From: Bacillota bacterium
GTDB taxonomy: Bacteria; Bacillota; Clostridia; Clostridiales; Clostridiaceae
Reading direction: 5' to 3'
Length of the DNA stretch: 64,000 bases
Assembly (NCBI GenBank): GCA_023445445.1
Contig: JAEXLD010000081.1
Location: 1 to 64,000, forward strand
Shown: piece after piece, positions 1-7,643 of the stretch
Layout: each line of letters starts with the position of its first letter
Numbering within the stretch: the first letter of the stretch is position 1
The notes under the pieces: model-generated
Told to the model about the DNA's origin: nothing
The model's input: only the letters and a program-made list of their open reading frames with translations
The model's database searches: none
Program-made: the position numbers and the translations under genes

Positions 1-1
1 T

Positions 2-148
2 AAGGAATTAAAGGAACAAAGTAATTATGCAAGTAAGGCTTTAAAGGAATTAGGAAAAATAAATGAGAACTACTACGAATTAAATAAGATATATGATAAT
101 TTGAGTAGTATAAAAAATAAAAGTAATATAAGTGAAACCTTCAACTAA
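2..148 (+). CDS. C-terminal fragment of a helical protein (gene starts before the window)
   Basis: The reading frame is open from base 2 to a TAA at 146-148 and gives 48 residues, beginning KELKEQSNYASKALKEL and ending SNISETFN. It is charged, lacks prolines and is predicted to form a coiled coil. The start lies outside the window, so the family cannot be named. Its position directly before a T7SS/LXG operon suggests a small helical LXG partner or the tail of another LXG-locus protein; this is inferred from position and composition only. Confidence 0.5.
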   Translation, partial: KELKEQSNYASKALKELGKINENYYELNKIYDNLSSIKNKSNISETFN

Positions 149-210
149 AATTTTGATGTTTATTTTATTGAACCAGTATGAGTAAAATTTTACGATTAAA
201 GGTGGTATAT

Positions 211-297
211 ATGATAGGAATGGTTAATACAGTAGCAGATACAGCTTCAGCAGCATGGAAAAATATATCAGATGGGTGGAACAATTTTTGGGATTAG
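211..297 (+). CDS. 28-residue Trp-rich small protein in the LXG operon
   Basis: An ATG at 211 follows a good ribosome binding site (AAAGGTGG at about 199-206), and the frame ends at TAG 295-297. The peptide begins MIGMVNTVADTASAAW and ends SDGWNNFWD, so it has three tryptophans and an amphipathic helical look. The next gene starts 11 bases downstream, so the two are probably translated from one message. I do not recognise a family. It could be a truncated WXG-like partner, a leader peptide or a small membrane-active peptide. The strong binding site is the main reason to call it. Confidence 0.45.
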   Translation: MIGMVNTVADTASAAWKNISDGWNNFWD

Positions 298-307
298 AGG
301 TGATTAA

Positions 308-736
308 ATGAAAGAAATAGTAGTATTTTTAGTTTTTGCAGTGATATCATATGCCTTTCGAAGACTCTTTATTTGGTTAGATAAGGATAGCTTTATAGAT
401 GCAAGGGAAGCTAATGGAACCATTACTAGAATTATCTATGATGAAGGTGGAACTGTTAAATATTATGTTTCTTTTGTTACTAATGAAGGGATGCATATGC
501 AAGGACAATCGATATACTATGCTTCAACGAAAGGTAAATATAAAACAAATGATACAGCTGTAATTAAGTATTTCATTAATAGAAAAGGGAGTGCGCGAGT
601 TGCTTTGATAGATGATGAACTAATAACATGCGAAGAGTCGATCAAGAAAGCAGCTAGAAATATGCTTATTTCTACTATAGTGTTTTTAATAATATCAGCA
701 ATATTTTTTGTGAAAACATATTATTATAAGAATTAA
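308..736 (+). CDS. DUF3592-like two-TM protein of the LXG locus
   Basis: This 142-residue protein has a transmembrane helix at each end (about residues 3-18 and 119-138) and a soluble beta-rich middle (about 30-100), with a motif region reading ANGTITRI and YYVSFVTNEG. That layout, two helices around a small beta domain, fits DUF3592-type proteins that accompany secreted toxin loci. The start at ATG 308 is preceded by AGAGGTGATT. It lies between the 28-residue gene and the DUF4176 gene in an operon heading into the LXG toxin. Its role is unknown; assistance in toxin export or membrane-level immunity are both possible. The family call is by eye. Confidence 0.5.
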   Translation: MKEIVVFLVFAVISYAFRRLFIWLDKDSFIDAREANGTITRIIYDEGGTVKYYVSFVTNEGMHMQGQSIYYASTKGKYKTNDTAVIKYFINRKGSARVALIDDELITCEESIKKAARNMLISTIVFLIISAIFFVKTYYYKN

Positions 737-825
737 GAAAAATCTTTATATGGAATATTTAGTAAGTTAAATGTGTAAATAAAATATTTATTTAATAAAA
801 AAGTATGAAAGTAGGAGGATTATAT

Positions 826-1164
826 ATGGAAATAAATAAAATAGAATACTTACCATTAGGTAGCGTTGTAATTTTAAATGGAGGAGTGCAAAAGATTATA
901 GTAAATGCAAGGGGGATGGTGGCAGCAAATATGAATCCACCTAAGTTTTTTGATTATGGAGGAAGCTTTTATCCACAAGGGATAATTGGAGATCAAATTA
1001 TGTATTTTAATCATGAGGATATAAAGAAAATAATTTTTACTGGATATTCAGATGATGATGATGAGCTTATGATAGAAAATATAAATGAATGGTTTGAAAA
1101 ATCAGGATTTGAAAGGGGAAATACTATAGAGATTAAGAATGCTAGGAGTGGTTTAAGTGGCTAA
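826..1164 (+). CDS. DUF4176 domain protein, T7SS/LXG-associated
   Basis: The 112-residue protein contains the hallmark LPLGSVVILNGG near residues 10-21, then DYGGSFYPQG and a YFNHEDI segment. These match the DUF4176 family found beside WXG100 and LXG genes in Firmicutes. An in-frame ATG at 805 is less likely to be the start, because GGAGGAT lies just before ATG 826. The last 8 bases overlap the next gene, which implies translational coupling. Members are probably cytosolic partners or chaperones of the secreted toxin; that role is inferred from repeated co-occurrence. Family assignment is fairly secure, function is not. Confidence 0.75.
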   Translation: MEINKIEYLPLGSVVILNGGVQKIIVNARGMVAANMNPPKFFDYGGSFYPQGIIGDQIMYFNHEDIKKIIFTGYSDDDDELMIENINEWFEKSGFERGNTIEIKNARSGLSG

Positions 1165-1603
1165 AGATAAGAAAGATAATAGCGCATTAATTAGGTCAAA
1201 ACAAAGCGAAAAGTCTAGCTATCAGTCATCTAGAAGTAGTAAACAAAGAACATATGATAACAATGTTGCTAAGTTAAACAGACTGTATAGGGTAAAGTCT
1301 ACTCTTGAAGCTCAAAAAGGCAATGCTAATGATAGATACAAGAATCTTAAATCCTATGTGGAATCTTCTGGTTATTCACAAAATTGGACAGGAAATAAGG
1401 CAAATAAAAGTAAAAATTATATTAGTGGAGATATTCTAGGCTCCTATAATGTATATGTAAAGCAAATAGACAATCATTTAGATGCTTTGTGTGATGAAAT
1501 AACCCGTTTAGAAAATCAAAATATGCAGATTAGAGGCGATATTCTGCGTTTGGGTTCTTTAATTAATAGTTTGGCCAATGAAATTGAAAAGTTATTTAAC
1601 TGA
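1157..1603 (+). CDS. DUF5082-like (YwqH-type) helical LXG partner
   Basis: This 148-residue, almost all-helical protein starts at GTG 1157 (binding site AGGAGTGG). After a Ser/Lys-rich head (1-35) come two long helices separated by the turn NWTGNKA near residue 77, a WxG turn as in WXG100-like proteins. Bacillus YwqH (DUF5082) has the same order, including W-T-G-x-K-A. Such proteins are encoded immediately upstream of LXG toxins and probably pair with the LXG helical domain as targeting factors for the T7SS. No enzyme motif is present. The gene overlaps the DUF4176 gene by 8 bases and precedes the YwqI-like gene by 17 bases. Confidence 0.7.
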   Translation: MAKDKKDNSALIRSKQSEKSSYQSSRSSKQRTYDNNVAKLNRLYRVKSTLEAQKGNANDRYKNLKSYVESSGYSQNWTGNKANKSKNYISGDILGSYNVYVKQIDNHLDALCDEITRLENQNMQIRGDILRLGSLINSLANEIEKLFN

Positions 1604-1620
1604 AAGGAAGTGGTGAAAGC

Positions 1621-1905
1621 ATGGGCTTGATAGGAATAAATGAGCTTATATTTCTACAAACTACATCAAAAATGACCACAGCGGGAAATGCAATAGATGG
1701 TACTATAACAACATGGAAGTCCCAAGGGGAAAAATCAATAGCCTTTTCACAGTTTGTAGAGGATTATAGAATATTACAAAATATTATTAAGGAATATAAA
1801 AAACTTGTAATTAAAGATATAGGTACAATCAACAAGGTAGGTACAGAGATAATCAAAGTTGATGATAAATTATATAAGTTGTGGAGGAAATCTAATGGAT
1901 ATTAA
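1621..1905 (+). CDS. Small helical LXG-associated protein (YwqI/DUF5344-like)
   Basis: The 94-residue helical protein has no signal peptide or membrane helix. It is the second small helical protein in the usual order DUF5082-like, YwqI-like, LXG toxin. Its size, Thr/Lys-rich centre and position agree with the YwqI-type or LXG-associated alpha-helical targeting proteins. The likely role is to form a complex with the LXG N-terminal domain for recognition by the EssC-type secretion ATPase; this is known for related Lap proteins and inferred here. The start is ATG 1621 after GGAAGTGG. Its 3' end overlaps the start of the following membrane-protein gene by 11 bases. Confidence 0.6.
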   Translation: MGLIGINELIFLQTTSKMTTAGNAIDGTITTWKSQGEKSIAFSQFVEDYRILQNIIKEYKKLVIKDIGTINKVGTEIIKVDDKLYKLWRKSNGY

Positions 1906-2410
1906 AAAAATTAAAACCTTTGATTGGGTTTATATAGTAACATTTTTAGTATTTGTTATAAGTGGAGTATTTATGCCTAAGACTGGCAAATTAGCCATGG
2001 TAGATGTAGCTATTGATGGCATAATACTTTGGGGAATATTTGTTTATTTGATTCTGAAAATTAAGAAACTTAAAGGGGGCATAAGAAAGAATATATACCT
2101 ATACCTAGTTTCTTTAGTTTTAGCTTTATTTAGTTTATGGAATACGAAAAATTTTGTGATTGATTTAGTTTTAGGACCACAGGAAATTAAATTATATGAT
2201 ATAGACATAGAAAAAAGACAAAGTTATAGAGGGATTATTGGTTTACATTATTATATAAGAGGAATTGATGAAAATGGAGATAGGCATATAATTGAAATAT
2301 CAGGGAACGATTATAATTTTATTAAGGGGAATACTGTAGATACAATGGTATTAACATGCTATGAAAATACAGATAGATTATATGAGCTTGGAGGTCGATA
2401 TGGGGAGTAA
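1895..2410 (+). CDS. Membrane protein with three TM helices, LXG locus
   Basis: The 171-residue protein has hydrophobic segments at about residues 11-27, 37-53 and 67-87, then a soluble domain (about 95-171) with YYIRGIDENGDRH. It resembles in layout the DUF3592-like protein at 308-736. ATG 1895 follows GGAGGAAA at 1882-1889, which makes it a better start than the in-frame codon at 1859. It overlaps the preceding gene and the LXG toxin gene by 11 bases each, so translation of the block is tightly coupled. The function is unknown; a secretion accessory or membrane immunity role would fit the position. Confidence 0.55.
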   Translation: MDIKKIKTFDWVYIVTFLVFVISGVFMPKTGKLAMVDVAIDGIILWGIFVYLILKIKKLKGGIRKNIYLYLVSLVLALFSLWNTKNFVIDLVLGPQEIKLYDIDIEKRQSYRGIIGLHYYIRGIDENGDRHIIEISGNDYNFIKGNTVDTMVLTCYENTDRLYELGGRYGE

Positions 2411-4310
2411 TCAGTATAATATAAAATATCCCTCCATGGATCAGTTTTATGTAGAGATTAGCACAAAAACACAAGAATGGTATAGTCAGTTAGATTCTTG
2501 GAAGACAAGCTATACAAGCTTAATTAATATGACAAGCTTCAATGGACAGTCTGCAACAGCTGTAAAATCTTATCTTGGAGAAGTTCATGAATTTTTATTA
2601 CAATCAATTTATGTAGCTATTAGTAGATTTCAAGCAGATTTTTTGCTTTATAAAAATAAGTATTATACTATTGAAGATAATATATATGCTAATATGTCAA
2701 GGAATACAATTAAATCCATTGAAGATAAATTATCCAATGAAATTAGATATCTAAATAATATATCTAATGAAATAGATAGAAGTCTTAATTCTATATCTGA
2801 TATTTATTGGAGGGGGAAACCGTCAAAATCAACATTGGAAGGATATTTGAATTCTCAAAAGAACTCTTTATCAGCTTTTAATACTAGTATAGAAAACTAT
2901 GAAAGTACTAAATATGCTGTAGCAAATGGAGAATTAAAAAGTCTCTTAGAAGCATTGAAGAGTACGATAATTCTCTATAGTGGTTCAACCAATTCAGTGA
3001 TATCATATAGGAGTGGGGATTTAATTAATAAAACACAAGTATTGGATTTGTATAAAAATGTTCAATCAAGTATAGAGTATGTAGATAATAATAAAGAGGA
3101 AATAGAACTGGCAGCTGTAAATCAAGAAGAAGTATTTGCTCAAATGCAGAAAGATTATGAAGAGGCTTGTGAAGCTAGAGAGGACGAAGGAAGGGTAAAA
3201 ATTATTACTGGAGCTTTAGCAATAGTAGTAGGTGGTGCAGCAATATTATTAACTCTAGGAGCAGCAACACCAATTGTAGTTACTGCAGCAGTATCTGGAG
3301 GCTTTAGTATGGCATACGGAGCTAGTAATATTGAGGAAGGCAAACAAGATGTCTATTATGGATCAATAGGAGACTTAAGTAGTGTAGCTACAAATCCTAT
3401 AAGAGATACAGTATTTATGGGAAACCAAGGCGCATATGATGTATGGGGAAATCTTAGTATGTCGGTTGCAGGCTTATGTATTCCAGTTTCACAGGCAGTG
3501 AATGGAGTTGCAGGATCAAGCAAATATATAATAACTAGGGCAGCGATAACGAGAGCTGGAAAGGAAACAGCTTTTGGTTTAGGAATAAACTATGCAAGTA
3601 GTGGTATTACTAATTTTGCTACAAATAATTTAGACTTAAATAAAACAGAGTCAACAATGCTTAACTTAGGTTTGAATTTTGGAATTGGAGCAGGAGCCTA
3701 TAAACTTAGAACTAAGGTTTTTGGAGAACCTACATTTGCAGAAGGAATGAAATATAAAGATGCCAAGAAATATAATGAGTTTTTAAAAGGGGGAGAATCA
3801 GGGAGTAATACAGGACACCCAGGTCTTACTGATGCAGATATTAAAGCATGGAAGCTTGCAGATAATAAGTTGAATGAACGTATTGCCTTAAATAAGGTAA
3901 ATCCAAATGAAGTTGTAAAACTTAGGATGAAAGAGCTAGAAATAGAAAATCGACTAAGAGTAGTTGATAAGGGGGTAAGTAATCCTAACTTTGCATCAAA
4001 AGAAAAATTAGTTAGTCACTTTGAAAAACATGGAGATGAATTTAAAGGTATATATTCTAATATTGATGAATATTTAGATGGTGCAAGAAGTGTAATTAAT
4101 GATGGTTATAAAATTAAATATGATTATAGAGGTGAGATAAGAACAGGGTATATTGAATTTATGGGAAATACAAGCAAAGGAAAGTCAAAGTTTGCATTTG
4201 TAGGTACTAATAATGATGGGTTCATTACTACTTTTCATACTGAAAGTGGAAAAGATTTTTGGAAAATGATTAATGGTAAAAATATACCTGTGATTAATCC
4301 AGTTGATTAA
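2400..4310 (+). CDS. LXG-domain polymorphic toxin with BECR-like RNase tip
   Basis: This 636-residue protein is the full-length toxin of the island. Residues 1-200 are a long helical LXG-type domain for type VII export, 200-265 are coiled coil, and 265-500 form a Gly/Ala-rich hydrophobic pretoxin region. The tip begins after K524-G525-V526 and has FEKHGDEF, YLDGA and TTFHTESG motifs. That pattern suggests a Barnase/EndoU/ColicinE5-RelE (BECR) fold RNase; the exact family is uncertain. The start at ATG 2400 is chosen over 2361 because GGAGG at 2389-2393 precedes it. The next gene is the probable immunity gene. Orphan tips downstream share its KGVS junction. Confidence 0.8.
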   Translation: MGSNQYNIKYPSMDQFYVEISTKTQEWYSQLDSWKTSYTSLINMTSFNGQSATAVKSYLGEVHEFLLQSIYVAISRFQADFLLYKNKYYTIEDNIYANMSRNTIKSIEDKLSNEIRYLNNISNEIDRSLNSISDIYWRGKPSKSTLEGYLNSQKNSLSAFNTSIENYESTKYAVANGELKSLLEALKSTIILYSGSTNSVISYRSGDLINKTQVLDLYKNVQSSIEYVDNNKEEIELAAVNQEEVFAQMQKDYEEACEAREDEGRVKIITGALAIVVGGAAILLTLGAATPIVVTAAVSGGFSMAYGASNIEEGKQDVYYGSIGDLSSVATNPIRDTVFMGNQGAYDVWGNLSMSVAGLCIPVSQAVNGVAGSSKYIITRAAITRAGKETAFGLGINYASSGITNFATNNLDLNKTESTMLNLGLNFGIGAGAYKLRTKVFGEPTFAEGMKYKDAKKYNEFLKGGESGSNTGHPGLTDADIKAWKLADNKLNERIALNKVNPNEVVKLRMKELEIENRLRVVDKGVSNPNFASKEKLVSHFEKHGDEFKGIYSNIDEYLDGARSVINDGYKIKYDYRGEIRTGYIEFMGNTSKGKSKFAFVGTNNDGFITTFHTESGKDFWKMINGKNIPVINPVD

Positions 4311-4328
4311 AGAAATAGGAGGGGTTTT

Positions 4329-4700
4329 ATGATATATAATGGAGTTATAGAAAACATTGATGAAGATGGTGAAGAAGTTACAATAAAAACGAATGATATA
4401 ATGATTATAGGATTTGTGAATTGTGGTGTGCAAAAGGAAATAGGGGATACCTGTAATTTTGAAATTGAATTATTTGATGATTTAGAAATAAAAGAAATAG
4501 CAGAAAGTAAAAAAGAAGTTCATAGGATAGGAAATAGTTATTCATATTATATTAGAGGTATATTGGATGTTGATGCGTTAAAAATCCATTCAATCTTAGA
4601 CATTGATTTAGAAAAAGAGGATATTTATGATTATGCATATCTTGATGGAAAGTATATAGAAATTAAAGTTAAAAGACTAGATATAAATTTTATTATATGA
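4329..4700 (+). CDS. Probable immunity protein for the LXG toxin
   Basis: This acidic 123-residue protein has no signal peptide or membrane helix and lies 18 bases after the toxin stop, in the place where immunity genes sit. It reads as a small beta-rich domain (GVIENIDEDGEEV) followed by an acidic second half. I do not recognise a named immunity family. Acidic, single-domain proteins commonly neutralise basic nuclease tips, so immunity is a strong positional inference rather than a sequence-based one. A terminator follows at 4710-4742, closing the operon. The binding site is AGGAGGGG just before ATG 4329. Confidence 0.6.
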   Translation: MIYNGVIENIDEDGEEVTIKTNDIMIIGFVNCGVQKEIGDTCNFEIELFDDLEIKEIAESKKEVHRIGNSYSYYIRGILDVDALKIHSILDIDLEKEDIYDYAYLDGKYIEIKVKRLDINFII

Positions 4701-4709
4701 TTAAAAAAG

Positions 4710-4742
4710 ACACTTCTGATTAAATCCAGAAGTGTTTTTTCT
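4710..4742 (+). terminator. Intrinsic terminator of the LXG operon
   Basis: A perfect 9-bp stem, ACACTTCTG (4710-4718) with CAGAAGTGT (4727-4735), encloses an 8-base loop and is followed by a T run to about 4741. It lies 10 bases after the immunity gene stop. Confidence 0.9.
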
Positions 4743-4821
4743 TGAAAAGTATAATAATCTTTAAATAAAATATACACAGATAATTGGAATTAATAAATTA
4801 TATATGGAGGGATTTTAAATT

Positions 4822-4895
4822 ATGGGATTTCAGATAATTTTATTAAGGAATTAATAACAAAAATAATTAAAGAAAATAAGAATGTCAGACCTTAG
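4822..4895 (+). pseudogene. Frameshifted remnant of a small gene
   Basis: GGAGGG at 4806-4811 and ATG 4822 look like a real gene start, but the ATG frame stops after 10 codons. If one base is restored near 4824 the frame continues as ISDNFIKELITKIIKEN to a TAG at 4893-4895. This amphipathic helical start suggests the head of a decayed gene, perhaps another immunity or LXG-locus gene. The call rests on one short stretch and is weak. Confidence 0.3.
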
Positions 4896-4920
4896 GTCAG
4901 CATTAGTTTGCTAAGACATT
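4881..4920. other. Compact three-stem foldable element
   Basis: Within 40 bases an outer stem AATGTC/GACATT (4881-4886 with 4915-4920) encloses two small hairpins: GACC-TTA-GGTC (4888-4898) and AGCA-6 bases-TGCT (4899-4912). Together they can form a three-way junction. The element lies in the gap between the LXG operon and the tyrosine recombinase, where recombinase core sites or a structured leader could be expected. No function is demonstrated. Confidence 0.4.
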
Positions 4921-4999
4921 ACTGCTACAGAAATTACGATTTCACCTAAGTTTTAGGTATGTAGTATCATTGCTAAACAACTTAGAATTCAATAGGTAT

Positions 5000-5034
5000 T
5001 TTTATCGTCTCAATTGTTAATTGAGACGATAAAA
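5000..5034. repeat. Perfect 16-bp inverted repeat upstream of the recombinase
   Basis: TTTTATCGTCTCAATT (5000-5015) is exactly complementary to 5019-5034, with a 3-base spacer. It lies about 170 bases before the recombinase gene. It could be a terminator with A/T flanks, an operator, or a recombinase binding site. The rest of the 4743-5204 gap holds no convincing gene apart from the remnant at 4822-4895. Confidence 0.6.
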
Positions 5035-5204
5035 GGAATATATACTAAAGTATTGATATTACTAGTGTGAATAGGTTCTATCAAAAGAAAAATTACTGAA
5101 ACAGTAGTAATTGTCACTAGGATAACTATGTCTAAAAATATATTTGAAATTCATTAGAAAGAATTTATACAATATCACTAAATCCTTTAGAGGAGGTGGC
5201 ATTT

Positions 5205-6104
5205 ATGAATGATAAATGGAATTTTGAAATGGATGAAAAAACTTTAAACATATATAGGAATTTAAGTAATCAAATAGAAAAGGTATTTAGACATACAAGA
5301 CAAGGGAGTATAAAAACAAGGCATAGATATGAAGATGGAATGAATCATTTCACAAAGTTTTTAGCAGAAACATTTAAAAAACAAAATTTAAATAAGATAG
5401 AGGATAAACATTTGCAATCTTATGTAGAACAAATGCAAGAAAGTGGTTATTCAAAATCTTATATTACAACTAATTTATCTGCTATAAGGTATTTTATTGA
5501 TATAAAGGGTGGGAATAGCAAAAGGCTATCTACTAATAAGGAACTTGGTGTAGAGCATAGAACAAAGGAAGATAGAATTGGGTGCAACAAGGCTTGGAGT
5601 GAAAATGAAGTTAGAAAATTTGTTGAATATGCAGAGAATAACAAAGAATTTAGATATGCTAATATGGTTAAACTTGCATATTCACAAGGACTTAGGATTC
5701 ACGAAGTAGCAAGGATTGATAAAAGCCAATTAGTTAATGCACTTAAGGAAGGAATTTTAACCGTAAAAGGTAAAGGTGGATTAGTTAGAAATATACCACT
5801 TCATAATAAGGAACTAGTACAAAGTCTTTGTGACAATACAAAGAATGGTGATAAGGTATTTATAAATAAAGAGGAACAAACACATAAGGTTATAAATAAT
5901 TTACAAGTATTTATTTATAATCATAATAAGGAGTTTAGTAATAGCGATAGGAATTTAACATTCCATGGATTGAGACATGCTTATGCACAAAATAGGTATA
6001 GAGAGTTAAGAAATAAAGGTATTGATGATTATAATGCAAGGCTTAAAGTCTCTAAGGAACTAGGTCATTTTAGGGTGGAAATAACAGAGATTTACCTTAA
6101 TTAA
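5205..6104 (+). CDS. Tyrosine recombinase / phage-type integrase
   Basis: This 299-residue site-specific recombinase has an N-terminal SAM-like core-binding domain (about 20-105) and a C-terminal catalytic domain (about 130-299). The catalytic set is visible: R164 in SQGLRIHE, K190 in VKGKGG, H254-x-x-R257 in TFHGLRHAY, H288 in ELGHFR, and the nucleophile Y297 two residues from the end. ATG 5205 follows AGGAGGTGG at 5191-5199; the in-frame GTG at 5196 overlaps that site and is rejected. It sits alone between the complete LXG toxin and the orphan cassettes. No excisionase or phage genes accompany it, so its target is unknown. Confidence 0.85.
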   Translation: MNDKWNFEMDEKTLNIYRNLSNQIEKVFRHTRQGSIKTRHRYEDGMNHFTKFLAETFKKQNLNKIEDKHLQSYVEQMQESGYSKSYITTNLSAIRYFIDIKGGNSKRLSTNKELGVEHRTKEDRIGCNKAWSENEVRKFVEYAENNKEFRYANMVKLAYSQGLRIHEVARIDKSQLVNALKEGILTVKGKGGLVRNIPLHNKELVQSLCDNTKNGDKVFINKEEQTHKVINNLQVFIYNHNKEFSNSDRNLTFHGLRHAYAQNRYRELRNKGIDDYNARLKVSKELGHFRVEITEIYLN

Positions 6105-6130
6105 AAATAAAAATTAGAAAAGTCGACTCA

Positions 6131-6196
6131 TTTCTTGAAAAAAGAAAAAAGATTCATATAATCTGTGAATGAATTAGTTAATAACTTTTCAAGAAA
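6131..6196. repeat. Inverted repeat downstream of the recombinase gene
   Basis: TTTCTTGAAAA at 6131-6141 is complementary to TTTTCAAGAAA at 6186-6196. A further copy, TTTCTTGAAAAG at 6260-6271, lies inside the IS110 left end, so the middle copy can pair with either outer one. The arms may act as a weak terminator for the recombinase gene. The AT-rich space between them contains a TTCA/TGAA mini-hairpin. Confidence 0.45.
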
Positions 6197-6216
6197 TTGA
6201 TAGACTGTCGCCCCCT

Positions 6217-6340
6217 TGCGAACTATAAATAGTTAACGCTGTGATTGAGGTTGTCACTTTTTCTTGAAAAGATGTTATATATAGATAATTCACTTGGAGA
6301 TATTCCCGGGAGTATCAAAGAGGTTAAAATAATAATTCTA
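6217..6340 (+). ncRNA. Candidate bridge (guide) RNA of the IS110 element
   Basis: IS110-group elements encode a bridge RNA in the non-coding left end, and this region between the inferred left end and the transposase is in the right place. Visible structure includes the hairpin AACTAT-AA-ATAGTT (about 6221-6234) and a near-palindrome at 6299-6316 centred on CCCGGG. The length, about 124 bases, is short for a bridge RNA, and loop guides complementary to the target were not resolved by eye. It is called mainly by position. Confidence 0.4.
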
Positions 6341-6357
6341 AAAGAGGAGTGATGACT

Positions 6358-7593
6358 ATGAGAGATAGGCAAAACTATGTTTTTATAGGAGCAGATGTTC
6401 ATAAGGAACAACATACAGCAGTTATAATTAATTGTTGGTCAGAGGTTTTGGGGGATTTTACATTTGAAAGTAAAATCTCTGAATACCCAAAGGTTATTGA
6501 AAAAATAAATGAAGTTATTCCAGAAGGGTTAATACCTATTTGGGGATTAGAAGATGTTTGTGGAAATGGTAGATCACTAGCCGTTTTCTTAAAAGAAAAT
6601 GATTATACTGTAAAAGAAGTGAACCCTTCTTTTTCAAGTAGTGAAAGAAAAAATCATGCTACAACTAAGAAAAATGATTATTGGGATGCAAAATGCATTG
6701 CAGATGTTTTAATAAGAAAATTAAATGAGTTACCAGAGGCTACGCCAAATGATTTATATTGGACATTAAAGCAATTTGTTTATAGAAGAGATTCTTTAGT
6801 AAAATCAGCAACTACTGCTAAGATACAATTACATGAGCAACTAGTTAAGAATTATACAAGTTATAAAAAGTTCTTTTCTAATATTGATGGTAGTACCGCA
6901 TTAGACTTTTGGGAAAAGTATCCTTCTCCGACAACATTAAAAGGAGTAACTGTAATTGAATTAAGAAATTTCTTGCGAAAAGTAAGTAAGAATTCTTGCT
7001 CAACTAAAAAAGCAACAACTATTTTAGAACTAATAGAAGGAGATGGAGATACCTTTAGAGAATATCAAAGTAGTAGAGATGAACTCGTAAAAAGTTATGT
7101 AAGAAGTCTAAAATACTATAAAGAAGAAATAGAAAAATTAAATAAACAAATTAAAGATATAATAAGTAATTTAGATTATAAACTAGAAACTCTAACAGGA
7201 GTTGGTACAGTAACGGCTGCTCAACTTATATCAGAAATAGGTGATATAAACAGATTTAAAAGTGCTGAAAAGTTAGCACAATATGCTGGAGTTGCTCCAG
7301 TAAGATTTAGTTCTGCTGGTAAAGGTAAGGATAAGAAGAGTAAACAAGGAAATAGAAATTTAAATGGAGTATTATATTTTCTTGCAATGCAACAAATTCA
7401 AATATCAAAGCAATCTAAAATGCCTAGAAATGAAATTCTTTATGGGTATTATCAAAGAAAATTAACAGAAGGTAAAACAAAAGTACAAGCCTTAATATGT
7501 ATAATGAGAAGATTAGTAAATATAATCTTTGGAATGATGAAAAATAAGACAGAATATGTGATGAAATATAGACATGAGAGAATAGCAAATTAA
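6358..7593 (+). CDS. IS110 family RNA-guided transposase
   Basis: The 411-residue protein has the IS110 architecture. An N-terminal RuvC-like DEDD domain (about 1-160) shows D13 in IGADVHKE, an acidic residue in GLEDVCG, and KNDYWDAK. A coiled-coil stretch follows (about 240-275), then a C-terminal Transposase_20 domain (about 275-365) with the LTGVGTVTAAQL helix-hairpin and the RFSSAGKG segment that holds the catalytic serine region. ATG 6358 is chosen because AGAGGAG at 6343-6349 is ideally spaced; upstream GTG 6349 and ATG 6352 are too close. The frame is intact, so the element may be active. It interrupts a toxin-cassette junction. Confidence 0.9.
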   Translation: MRDRQNYVFIGADVHKEQHTAVIINCWSEVLGDFTFESKISEYPKVIEKINEVIPEGLIPIWGLEDVCGNGRSLAVFLKENDYTVKEVNPSFSSSERKNHATTKKNDYWDAKCIADVLIRKLNELPEATPNDLYWTLKQFVYRRDSLVKSATTAKIQLHEQLVKNYTSYKKFFSNIDGSTALDFWEKYPSPTTLKGVTVIELRNFLRKVSKNSCSTKKATTILELIEGDGDTFREYQSSRDELVKSYVRSLKYYKEEIEKLNKQIKDIISNLDYKLETLTGVGTVTAAQLISEIGDINRFKSAEKLAQYAGVAPVRFSSAGKGKDKKSKQGNRNLNGVLYFLAMQQIQISKQSKMPRNEILYGYYQRKLTEGKTKVQALICIMRRLVNIIFGMMKNKTEYVMKYRHERIAN

Positions 7594-7617
7594 AGGTGGT
7601 AGTTAGGCTATCACCTT
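7593..7617. repeat. Hairpin at the IS110 right end
   Basis: AAGGTGGTAG (7593-7602) pairs with CTATCACCTT (7608-7617), with one G-T wobble and a 5-base loop. It is nested in a second repeat, TTAAAGG and CCTTTAA (7590-7596 with 7620-7626). It follows the transposase stop directly and may be a transcript end or part of the right-end recombination structure. Confidence 0.5.
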
Positions 7618-7643
7618 AGCCTTTAATCATTTTTCATTTTATT

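Larger units (their letters stand above)
6215..7643 (+). mobile_element. IS110-family insertion sequence (ends approximate)
   Basis: The ends are inferred from context. The left flank ends in a GATAGACTGTCGCCCC stretch, which matches the GACAGACT.TGCCCC found before cassettes 2 and 3. The right flank resumes with GAGGGGGTTAGTAAAGC, which matches their GAGGGGGTAAG and AAGGGTGTAAGTAAAGC. The inserted piece is about 1.43 kb, has no terminal inverted repeats and carries one IS110 transposase, all typical of IS110. The longer non-coding stretch is on the left, as in the IS110 group, which encodes its guide RNA there. The exact core dinucleotide cannot be fixed. Confidence 0.75.

Noticed and set aside
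3155..3343. Minus-strand open frame inside the LXG toxin gene
   Set aside because: It is the shadow of an Ala/Gly-rich coding stretch, with no binding site and biased composition.
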